A stretch of 7,244 nucleotides of DNA from an uncultured Bacilli bacterium. Lineage in GTDB: Bacteria > Bacillota_I > Bacilli_A > RF39 > UBA660. A program made the translations under genes and the position numbers. Under the pieces are notes generated by a model. It did not search any database. It saw only the letters and a program-made list of their open reading frames with translations, and had not been told where the DNA came from. The DNA lies in NCBI GenBank assembly GCA_947629115.1, contig CANRCL010000057.1, positions 1-7,244 on the forward strand, in the 5' to 3' direction. Positions 1-6,505 of this stretch are shown piece by piece (the stretch's first letter is position 1; each line of letters opens with the position of its first letter).

Positions 1-3000
1 CCAGGAATTACAACTATTCCACCAGGATGTTGCCCCGTTGTTCTTTTAACTCCAACACAACCAGCCGCAATTCTTTCTACTTCAATAGGTCGCATAATAA
101 TATTCATATCTTCACAATATTTGCGGACAAAACCATACGCCGTTTTTTCTGCTACTGTACCAATTGTTCCAGCCCGATAAACATTATCTTCACCAAATAA
201 TACTTTAGTATATTCGTGAGCAGCGGCTTGATTTAAATCGGAAAAATTAAGGTCAATATCGGGAACTTTATCAGCATTAAAACCTAGGAAAGTTGCAAAT
301 GGCATGTCTTCGCCATCTTTAATCATTTTAGTACCACATTTAGGACAGTCTTTATCAGGTAGGTCAAAACCTATACCATATTCAATTGCTAAATCTTCCC
401 CTTTATCATTTTTAAAAATGGAATGTTTACATTTAGGACAACGATAATGACTTGGAAGTGGATTTACTTCGGTTATACCCATCATCGTAGCCACAAAAGA
501 TGAACCAACTGAACCCCGGGACCCTACTAAAAAGCCATCATCATTACTCTTTTTAACTAATTTTTGAGCAATAAGATAGATAACATCAAAGCCTCCACCA
601 ATAATACCTTTTAATTCTTGTTCAATTCGGTCTTGAATATTTTCAGGTAGTGGGTCGCCATACCATTCTTTGGCTTTAGTATAAACCATTTCTTCAACTA
701 TTTCTTTAGAATTTTCTATTTTAGGAGAAAAAGGAACGCCCCCGGTTTCAATTATAACTTCTACTATTTCACATTTTGATGCAATAATACTTGGATTAGT
801 TATAACTATTTCTTTGGCTTTTTCTTCTCCTAAAAAGGAGAATGCCTCTAACATTTCATTAGTGGTATAAAAATGCATATCGGGTATTCTTACCCCATGA
901 CGATTTAAAGGATGAATTTTACCATTAGTTCTTTGGTCTATAATAACATCTCTGTATATTTTATCTTCTTTAGTTAAATGGTGAGCATCACTAGTAGCGC
1001 AGACTAAAACCCCCGCCTCTTCGGCAACTCGCACAATTTTTTTAAGATGGGTAATAATATCTGCTAAAGATTTAATAGTTGAAGAATCTAAATCAATTAA
1101 ATGAGTATATACTTCTGGTGGTTGAACTTCAATATAATCATAATATTGCATCATTTTGGCTAATTCTTCATCTTCTTTTTGAAATGCGGCCGAAAATATT
1201 TCCCCATTAACACAACCACTACCAAATAAAAGTCCCTCTCTATGTTCATTTAATTCATTTCTGGGTAATTTGGCTTGGTCTCCTTTAAATAAATATTTAG
1301 TATTAGCAAAACTAATTAATTTAAATAAATTTTTTAAACCAACTTTATTTTGTACTAAAACAGACATATGAAAAGGTCGAGAGAATTTTACTAATTCCTC
1401 TAAATTAACTGAATTATATAATTTAGTTGTGGTTTCAATATTACGATTATTTAAAACCTTACACATTTTATAGAACGCAATAGCCGTTCCCTCACTATCA
1501 TAATCTCCACGGTGATGAGCACTTTCATCCCAAGGAACATCTAAATTTTTAACTAAAGTCGAAAGTTTATGATTTTTCCATTCGGGATAAAGCATTCTAG
1601 CCATGCTCATTGTATCAATTACAGTATTAGTAAACTCCCCTAAATTATATTTATTCATCGCGGCACTGATAAAACCAATATCAAATTTAGCATTATGGGC
1701 AACCATTGGAGCATCACCCACAAATTCTAAAAATCTTTTAGTTGCATTTTCTTCACTATCTTTATCTTCTAACATTTCATCAGTAATATTAGTTAGTTCT
1801 ACTATCTTTTCTGGTAATTTTCGATAAGGATTAATTAATTCATCAAAATGTTCTTTAACTACTCCATTTTGAATTTTAACGGCTCCAATTTCAATCATTT
1901 GGTCTGAATATGGTGTAAATCCCGTAGTTTCTGTATCAAATACGACATATTCATCTTCTAATAAATCATAATCTTTTAAATTATATATTAAATCATTTTC
2001 ATTATTTACAATACTAAGTTCTGCTCCATAAATAACTTTAAATTTATCTTCTTCATTTTCTACTCCGGCATTAATATCACAAACTGTATGGTATAAATCC
2101 GGATATGATTGCAAACAGTCATGGTCTGTCACTGCTACGGCTTTATGACCTAATTTATGAGCAAATTTAACTAATTTTTTAGCATCAATTACGCCATCCA
2201 TTTGACTCATCATGGTATGACAATGTAATTCTATTCTTTTTTCTTCAGCCGTATCTTCAACAGTTTCATCTTTACTTTTAATACTTTCAATACTTTTACC
2301 ATTAAATATCATTTGTCTTAAATAATTATCCATTTCGACATTACCAACAAAACGATACCAATTACCATTCTTTATACCTTTTTTAATTTTATTAAATTCA
2401 TCTTCATTAAACCGAACAAATTTAACCATAAAACTATCAGTTTTATCACTTACTTTTAAATTAATAATGTAGGCGGTAGCCTTTTGTCCTTTTCTAACAC
2501 TATCTTCTATGCCAAAAACATAACCCTCAATAATTACATTTTTTTGTTCTCCTACAATATTTTTTATTGCTGTCACTTCACCATCTTTATGAAATCCAAA
2601 TATGACAGGACTATCTTCTTTCTTTTCAAGTTTTAATTCTTTAGATTCTTCCATCTCTTTTTTTAAATCAGCATTTTTAGTTTCATTAACTATTACTTGA
2701 ATTTTAAAATTACCCAAACCATAATTTTTTAACTCTTCACTAATTTTACTTTCTAATTTTTTTAAATCATTTTCTTCTTTTTTACTTCCTGCTTCAAAAG
2801 TAATAGTATCTAAAGTTATATCACTAATACTATTTAAAATACCCATTAATGATGGATGTTCAAAAATTAAAGCCTCAATTATATTATTCATATATTTTTG
2901 AACATCTTCTAACTCTACTTTATCATAACATAACTCTATATAACATTTATCTTTACCATTAATTTTCTTTTTAGCCATATTAAAAAGATTATTTACAGTA

Positions 3001-3146
3001 TCATAACTTAATACTTTATCATTTTTTAAATAAACATTATAAACTAAAGTATCACGATTAAATAGGACTTTTAATATTTCCATATTATTAAATTCTTCTG
3101 TAAATGGAACATTAATACTATTTAAAAATCTTTTTAATTCATTCAT
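1..3146 (-). CDS. polC: DNA polymerase III PolC-type, alpha subunit with 3'-5' exonuclease (C-terminus beyond left edge)
   Basis: PolC is the main replicative DNA polymerase of low-GC Gram-positives and carries its own proofreading exonuclease. The frame is open from ATG at 3146 to the left edge: 1048 codons, against about 1440 in the family, so the rest of the fingers and the C-terminal duplex- and clamp-binding parts lie outside. Visible in order are an N-terminal domain (~1-150), a charged Lys/Glu linker (~155-175) and an OB fold (~195-290). A PHP domain starts at ELHCHT (H308, H310) and is interrupted by a DEDDh exonuclease: FDTETTG (D404, E406), HNAKFD (D489) and HRGDYD (H545, D550). PHP then resumes, with SDAHHL at 719-724. 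The palm follows with VGSRGSVGSSF, a four-Cys zinc site (C903, C906, C934, C937) and the catalytic PDIDLNFS (D963, D965). The last visible motif is QHPGGIVV. The start is supported by a Shine-Dalgarno eight bases upstream. It directly follows dnaE, with one base between. Identification is very secure; the truncation is only the window edge. Confidence 0.98.
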   Translation of the reverse strand, partial: MNELKRFLNSINVPFTEEFNNMEILKVLFNRDTLVYNVYLKNDKVLSYDTVNNLFNMAKKKINGKDKCYIELCYDKVELEDVQKYMNNIIEALIFEHPSLMGILNSISDITLDTITFEAGSKKEENDLKKLESKISEELKNYGLGNFKIQVIVNETKNADLKKEMEESKELKLEKKEDSPVIFGFHKDGEVTAIKNIVGEQKNVIIEGYVFGIEDSVRKGQKATAYIINLKVSDKTDSFMVKFVRFNEDEFNKIKKGIKNGNWYRFVGNVEMDNYLRQMIFNGKSIESIKSKDETVEDTAEEKRIELHCHTMMSQMDGVIDAKKLVKFAHKLGHKAVAVTDHDCLQSYPDLYHTVCDINAGVENEEDKFKVIYGAELSIVNNENDLIYNLKDYDLLEDEYVVFDTETTGFTPYSDQMIEIGAVKIQNGVVKEHFDELINPYRKLPEKIVELTNITDEMLEDKDSEENATKRFLEFVGDAPMVAHNAKFDIGFISAAMNKYNLGEFTNTVIDTMSMARMLYPEWKNHKLSTLVKNLDVPWDESAHHRGDYDSEGTAIAFYKMCKVLNNRNIETTTKLYNSVNLEELVKFSRPFHMSVLVQNKVGLKNLFKLISFANTKYLFKGDQAKLPRNELNEHREGLLFGSGCVNGEIFSAAFQKEDEELAKMMQYYDYIEVQPPEVYTHLIDLDSSTIKSLADIITHLKKIVRVAEEAGVLVCATSDAHHLTKEDKIYRDVIIDQRTNGKIHPLNRHGVRIPDMHFYTTNEMLEAFSFLGEEKAKEIVITNPSIIASKCEIVEVIIETGGVPFSPKIENSKEIVEEMVYTKAKEWYGDPLPENIQDRIEQELKGIIGGGFDVIYLIAQKLVKKSNDDGFLVGSRGSVGSSFVATMMGITEVNPLPSHYRCPKCKHSIFKNDKGEDLAIEYGIGFDLPDKDCPKCGTKMIKDGEDMPFATFLGFNADKVPDIDLNFSDLNQAAAHEYTKVLFGEDNVYRAGTIGTVAEKTAYGFVRKYCEDMNIIMRPIEVERIAAGCVGVKRTTGQHPGGIVVIP

Positions 3147-3147
3147 T

Positions 3148-6021
3148 TTACTCATCCTTTACTACATTTGTTATTACAACATTATATTTATCAAAACGTT
3201 TTGTAACATTACCCCATACTTTTATCATATCATTTTTCTCTATATTTTGTAATAAATAAAAGTTTTTAGGGAAAACAACAAATTCACATTTACCAGTTTC
3301 ATCACTAGCACTAATAAATGCCATATCTTCGTTATTTTTCGTTTTTATTTTGCTTATACTTTCTATCATAACATAACAAAAACAATTCTTAAATAAATAT
3401 TCTTTAATTTTAGCAATTTTCATAACATCTTTACTAACCATTTTACTAGATGGATGATTAGTAATATAAAAGCCATAACTATTTAATTCATTACTTCTTA
3501 AAATATCATCACTAAATTCTGTACATTCTCTAATTTCTGGTAAGAGAGCATACTCTCCAATATCATTATATAAATTTCCATAATTAATAAAAGTATCTAA
3601 ATTAGTAATTAAAGTTTGATTATTAATTTTAAATTCCGCAAGTACTCCCGCATTTATTAGCATTTTATAATCACTTTCAGTCATAAATTTACAAGTTCTT
3701 TTAAAAAAGTCATAAATATCTAAAAAACGGCCATTATTATCTCTTTCTAATAAAAGATTACTAATAACATTAGAACGAATATTTTTAATCATTTTAAAAG
3801 GTAAAAAAACCACTTTTTTTTCTAATACAAAATTATTAGTAGAATAATTAATACTCGCAGGATAAATTCTTAAATTATCTTTTTTTAATTCACTCAAATA
3901 TACTTTAACTTTTTCTTCACTGCCTAGTGAACTATCTAACTGTTCAAATATAAATAAAGAACTATAATGGACTTTTAAATAAGCCATTTGATAACTAACT
4001 AGTGCATATGATACCGAATGGGCTTTATTAAAACCATATTCGGCAAATTTTAAAATATGGGAAAAAATATTTTCGGCTAAATCTTTAGAATAACCATTTT
4101 GGACACTTCTTTTTAGAAAATTATCTTTTTCTTTAATAATTAATTCTTCATTCTTTTTAGACATTGCTTTTCTTATATTATCGGCTTCAGCATAACTAAA
4201 TTTGGCCATTTTAACTAATATACTTATTACTTGTTCTTGATAAACTATAACGCCATAAGTTTCTTCTAAAATATCTTTTAAAGAATCATCATAATATGTA
4301 ATTTTTTCACTGCCATTTTTTCTTCTAATATAAGTGGCTAATTCTTTACTAGGACCAGGTCTTACTAAAGCAATGGAAGCCACTAATTCTGAAAATTTAT
4401 GCGGTTTATATTTAGGAAGCATATTTTTAAAAGCCATTGTTTCAAATTGAAAAATACCATCAGTTTCCGCCGCACAAAATAAATCATAGACTTTTTTATC
4501 ATCTAAAGGGATTTTATTTAATTCAAAGTTGGGTATTTTATTAATAATATTACTAATAATACTTAAATTTTTAAGGGCTAAAAAATCCATTTTTAAAAGG
4601 CCTAAATTTTCTAAAAAATTCATTGGAACGCCCGTTAAATAAACTTCTTTATTTTTATACATGGGAATTAATTCATCTAAAGGACGGTCCCCAACTACAA
4701 TACCCGCCGCATGCGTACTAATATTTTTCTTTAATCCCTCTAAATGCCAACAAATATCATATAATTTTTTTAATTCGGGATAACTTTCTAAATAACCTTT
4801 AACATTTTTATTTAATAAATTTTTTCTTAAATCTAAATTACGGTCAATTACTTTTAGAAAACGATTAAATACTTTCTCATCAATATTTAAAATTTTGGCT
4901 ATTTCTTTTAAGACTAAACGGGTTTTTAAAGTAGCAAAAGTCATTCCTCCCGAAACATTTAAAACTCCATATTTTTCTTTGACATAATTAATTACTTCAT
5001 CTCTTTTAGTATTATCAAAATCTATATCAATATCGGGCATACTTACTCTTTCATAATTTAAAAATCTTTCAAATAATAAATGATATTTTAAAGGGTCAAC
5101 ATCCGTAATACCAATTACATAACTAACTAGGGAACCGGCTGCACTACCTCTTCCGGGACCTACTAAAATATGATTTTTTTTCGCATATAAAACATAGTCA
5201 TAAACAATTAAGAAATAATCGACAAAACCCATCTTTTTAATAACTGATAATTCATATTTTAATCTATCACTATATTCTTTCGATACATTATTATTAAGTC
5301 TTTTTTTAAGACCTTTAACACATAAATTATATAAGTAATTAAAGGAGTCTTCTCCCTTTTTATATTGCGGAATATATCTTTTACCTAAAGGTATTTCTAA
5401 ATTTAATAAATTATTTACTTCTTGCATTTTTTCTTCATCAAATTTAGTTAAATTATCTCTATTAAAATAATTATTCCGATATTTTATTTCTTCTCTTTCC
5501 GCTAATTTATCTAAATATTTTAAATATTTATTATCTTCTAATTTAAAAACATTAATATCATTTACATATACTACTTTATCAGTTATTACTAATTCATTTT
5601 GTAATTCTTCTTTATTTTGATAACCTAAATATTTATTTTGATAAAAAGATAAATCATTATTTAAACTAATACTATCATAAGGAATAATTAATAAGACATT
5701 AGTTGAATAGATTTCTAATTCATGAATAGTAATATTTCTTTCACAAATAATGGTATTTATTTTAAGTAAATTTTGGTAGCCTAAATAATTTTCAGCATAT
5801 AAATAAATTGGTAAATTATTAAGTCTTATTTCTAAACCAATTAAAGGTTTAATATGATTTTTAAGACAAGTTTGATAAAACTCAATGGTTCCGAATAAGT
5901 TATTATCACAAATAGCACAACTAGTTATTTTTTCTCTACTACAAAAACTAACTAAATCACTTACTTTAATTAGACTTTTTAATAATGAATAATCAGTTGT
6001 CACTTTAAGTGGTATGTACAT
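3148..6021 (-). CDS. dnaE: DNA polymerase III alpha subunit, DnaE (short Gram-positive type)
   Basis: DnaE is a C-family polymerase without proofreading. In PolC-containing bacteria it extends RNA primers before handing over to PolC (known from Bacillus subtilis). Visible along the 957 residues are an N-terminal PHP-like domain (~1-215), palm motifs GPGRGSAAGS (288-297) and PDIDIDF (329-335), and THAAGIVV (436-443). D332 and D334 correspond to the catalytic Asp pair; the third catalytic Asp is D479 in LLKMDFLAL. The fingers region carries TDGIFQFE, VRPGP, YGVIVYQEQVI and YGFNKAHSVSYALVSYQMAYLK (520-683). A helix-hairpin-helix-like stretch (~770-797) and a C-terminal OB fold (~881-953) complete it. 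It ends after the OB fold, so the tau-binding tail of E. coli-type DnaE is absent; at 957 aa it is shorter than B. subtilis DnaE (about 1115). The usual N-terminal HxHS metal motif is replaced by TTDYS (8-12), so this PHP domain is probably inactive. It is the first gene of an operon with polC, with AAGGAG six bases before the ATG. Confidence 0.97.
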   Translation of the reverse strand: MYIPLKVTTDYSLLKSLIKVSDLVSFCSREKITSCAICDNNLFGTIEFYQTCLKNHIKPLIGLEIRLNNLPIYLYAENYLGYQNLLKINTIICERNITIHELEIYSTNVLLIIPYDSISLNNDLSFYQNKYLGYQNKEELQNELVITDKVVYVNDINVFKLEDNKYLKYLDKLAEREEIKYRNNYFNRDNLTKFDEEKMQEVNNLLNLEIPLGKRYIPQYKKGEDSFNYLYNLCVKGLKKRLNNNVSKEYSDRLKYELSVIKKMGFVDYFLIVYDYVLYAKKNHILVGPGRGSAAGSLVSYVIGITDVDPLKYHLLFERFLNYERVSMPDIDIDFDNTKRDEVINYVKEKYGVLNVSGGMTFATLKTRLVLKEIAKILNIDEKVFNRFLKVIDRNLDLRKNLLNKNVKGYLESYPELKKLYDICWHLEGLKKNISTHAAGIVVGDRPLDELIPMYKNKEVYLTGVPMNFLENLGLLKMDFLALKNLSIISNIINKIPNFELNKIPLDDKKVYDLFCAAETDGIFQFETMAFKNMLPKYKPHKFSELVASIALVRPGPSKELATYIRRKNGSEKITYYDDSLKDILEETYGVIVYQEQVISILVKMAKFSYAEADNIRKAMSKKNEELIIKEKDNFLKRSVQNGYSKDLAENIFSHILKFAEYGFNKAHSVSYALVSYQMAYLKVHYSSLFIFEQLDSSLGSEEKVKVYLSELKKDNLRIYPASINYSTNNFVLEKKVVFLPFKMIKNIRSNVISNLLLERDNNGRFLDIYDFFKRTCKFMTESDYKMLINAGVLAEFKINNQTLITNLDTFINYGNLYNDIGEYALLPEIRECTEFSDDILRSNELNSYGFYITNHPSSKMVSKDVMKIAKIKEYLFKNCFCYVMIESISKIKTKNNEDMAFISASDETGKCEFVVFPKNFYLLQNIEKNDMIKVWGNVTKRFDKYNVVITNVVKDE
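3155..3160 (-). promoter_or_regulatory. polC ribosome binding site inside the dnaE 3' end
   Basis: Read on the minus strand this is AAAGGA, eight bases before the polC ATG at 3146. It lies within the last sense codons of dnaE (AAG GAT GAG, then TAA at 3150-3148). It decides the polC start and implies that ribosomes finishing dnaE terminate on top of the polC initiation site, which favours translational coupling. I see no promoter or terminator hairpin between the two genes. Confidence 0.8.
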
Positions 6022-6027
6022 AATAAT

Positions 6028-6033
6028 CTCCTT
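6028..6033 (-). promoter_or_regulatory. dnaE ribosome binding site
   Basis: On the minus strand this reads AAGGAG with a six-base AT spacer before ATG at 6021. It fixes the dnaE start, and the protein begins normally for the family at the first PHP strand (MYIPLKVTTDYS). Confidence 0.85.
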
Positions 6034-6039
6034 AAAATC

Positions 6040-6069
6040 ATTATAACATTAAATAAAAATAATTGACAT
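6040..6069 (-). promoter_or_regulatory. Putative dnaE-polC operon promoter (sigma-A type)
   Basis: On the minus strand there is an extended -10, TGTTATAAT (6048-6040; perfect TATAAT at 6045-6040). Eighteen bases upstream is ATGTCA (6069-6064), a four-of-six match to TTGACA. Transcription would begin near 6033, giving a very short leader of about 12 bases that starts essentially at the Shine-Dalgarno. That short leader is the main reason for caution. I looked further upstream and found only weaker combinations. The -35 overlaps the rpmB -35 on the other strand. Confidence 0.5.
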
Positions 6070-6091
6070 ATCTTTTATAATATGATAAAGT
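6063..6091 (+). promoter_or_regulatory. Putative rpmB promoter (sigma-A type)
   Basis: A perfect -35 TTGACA (6063-6068) is followed 17 bases later by TAAAGT (6086-6091), preceded by an extended TGA (6083-6085). The hexamer is only a four-of-six match, but spacing and the TG element support it. A better-looking hexamer, TATGAT (6081-6086), is only 12 bases from the -35, too close to pair with it, and has no good -35 of its own. The leader to the ATG at 6120 would be roughly 20 bases, with no room for an attenuator. Confidence 0.5.
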
Positions 6092-6103
6092 TTTTAAAGA
6101 GAA

Positions 6104-6111
6104 AAAGGAGG
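6104..6111 (+). promoter_or_regulatory. rpmB ribosome binding site
   Basis: AAAGGAGG, a near-perfect Shine-Dalgarno, sits eight bases before the ATG at 6120. It is the strongest ribosome binding site in the window, as expected for a highly expressed ribosomal protein gene, and it confirms the start of this short ORF. Confidence 0.9.
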
Positions 6112-6119
6112 CATTATCG

Positions 6120-6278
6120 ATGGCTAAAAAGGCTACAAATAAGAAACCTTTAACTGGGAATTTAAGAAGTCATGCTTTAAACGCTACTAAAAGGGTTCAA
6201 AAACCAAATTTACAAAAAAAGACTATTGATGGTAAAAAAGTAATTATAAGTGCAAGAGAAGCAAAAAAAATTAAATAA
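6120..6278 (+). CDS. rpmB: 50S ribosomal protein bL28
   Basis: This 52-residue, highly basic protein begins [20 protein letters not shown] and ends in SAREAKKIK. It matches the bL28 pattern: a G-N-x-R-SHA-x-NA-[ST]-KR core (residues 13-25), then PNLQKK (29-34), a short strand pair around [10 protein letters not shown] (37-46), and a basic tail. bL28 is a structural protein of the large ribosomal subunit. At 52 residues it is slightly shorter than B. subtilis RpmB (about 62), mainly in the loop after the core and at the C-terminus. It contains no cysteine, so it is the zinc-free (C-minus) form. It is monocistronic, divergent from dnaE, with a strong ribosome binding site upstream and an intrinsic terminator starting five bases after the stop codon. 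Identification by motif is confident despite the small size. Confidence 0.93.
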   Translation: MAKKATNKKPLTGNLRSHALNATKRVQKPNLQKKTIDGKKVIISAREAKKIK

Positions 6279-6282
6279 ATTT

Positions 6283-6315
6283 AATCTAGTAATAAAATAA
6301 ATACTAGATTTTTTT
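6283..6315 (+). terminator. Intrinsic terminator of rpmB
   Basis: A perfect nine-base-pair stem (AATCTAGTA at 6283-6291, TACTAGATT at 6302-6310) has a ten-base A-rich loop and runs into seven consecutive T residues (6309-6315). It begins five bases after the rpmB stop. The stem is AT-rich but uninterrupted. On the opposite strand the stem is followed by AAATTTATT rather than an immediate T-run, so it works mainly rightward. Confidence 0.85.
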
Positions 6316-6327
6316 ATGGCATATTAA

Positions 6328-6351
6328 AAGGAAGATGGTAAGGTCTTCCTT
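6328..6351. terminator. Second hairpin, possible bidirectional terminator
   Basis: AAGGAAGA (6328-6335) pairs perfectly with TCTTCCTT (6344-6351) around an eight-base loop; a G-T wobble could extend the stem by one pair. Read rightward it is followed by GTTTTATTTT, read leftward by TTAATATG after a TCCTTTT edge. It lies between convergent genes, so it could back up the rpmB terminator and end leftward transcripts from the surface-protein gene. The T-runs are imperfect on both sides, so its strength is uncertain. Confidence 0.5.
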
Positions 6352-6370
6352 GTTTTATTTTCCCACTCTT

Positions 6371-6482
6371 ACTTCACACTAGAAATTCTAGCTTTTTTTC
6401 AAAATTTCACACCAGAAATTCTTGCTTTTCTTTTTTTCGCATATCATTTTTGATATTTTTACTTCACACCAGAAATTCTAGA
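6371..6482. repeat. Cluster of three imperfect ~19-bp repeats with palindromic core
   Basis: Three copies match TTCACACYAGAAATTCTWG: 6373-6391 (TAG-ending, core CTAGAAATTCTAG), 6406-6424 (core CCAGAAATTCTTG) and 6463-6481 (core CCAGAAATTCTAG). In copy 1 the core is a perfect palindrome around one central A. Copies 1 and 3 share an extra AC upstream; copies 1 and 2 are followed by GCTTTT and T-tracts. Start-to-start distances are 33 and 57 bases, so this is not a regular array. The function is unknown; small terminator-like hairpins, a protein binding site, or remnants of a dispersed intergenic repeat family are all possible. Confidence 0.7.
6441..6460 (+). other. Weak AT hairpin followed by T-tract
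   Basis: ATATCA (6441-6446) and TGATAT (6451-6456) form a six-base-pair inverted repeat around a TTTT loop, followed by four further T residues. It sits between repeat copies 2 and 3. The stem has a single G-C pair per arm, so it would be weak; it may be chance in this AT-rich spacer or part of the repeat cluster. Confidence 0.3.
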
Positions 6483-6505
6483 GCCATTTTATTTAAAATT
6501 ATTTA

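Noticed and set aside
1603..1827. A 74-codon rightward ORF inside polC
   Set aside because: It lies wholly opposite the PolC exonuclease region, has no recognisable motif or convincing ribosome binding site, and its Ser/Leu-rich composition is what antisense of AT-rich coding DNA gives.
1..6021. Recoding of TGA as Trp (Mycoplasma-type code)
   Set aside because: No in-frame TGA occurs in dnaE or in the visible polC, and conserved Trp residues use TGG.
6022..6119. Riboswitch, T-box or ribosomal-protein leader between dnaE and rpmB
   Set aside because: The 98-bp gap is filled by two promoters and two ribosome binding sites; leaders would be about 12 and 20 bases, too short for such elements.
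6371..6482. CRISPR array
   Set aside because: There are only three imperfect ~19-bp copies with unequal distances (33 and 57 bases), low-complexity T-rich spacers and no cas gene nearby.
6464..6487. A seven-codon ATG-to-TGA mini-ORF on the minus strand across repeat copy 3
   Set aside because: It is too short to support, has no clear ribosome binding site, and the other repeat copies lack a matching ATG; it is more likely a by-product of the repeat.
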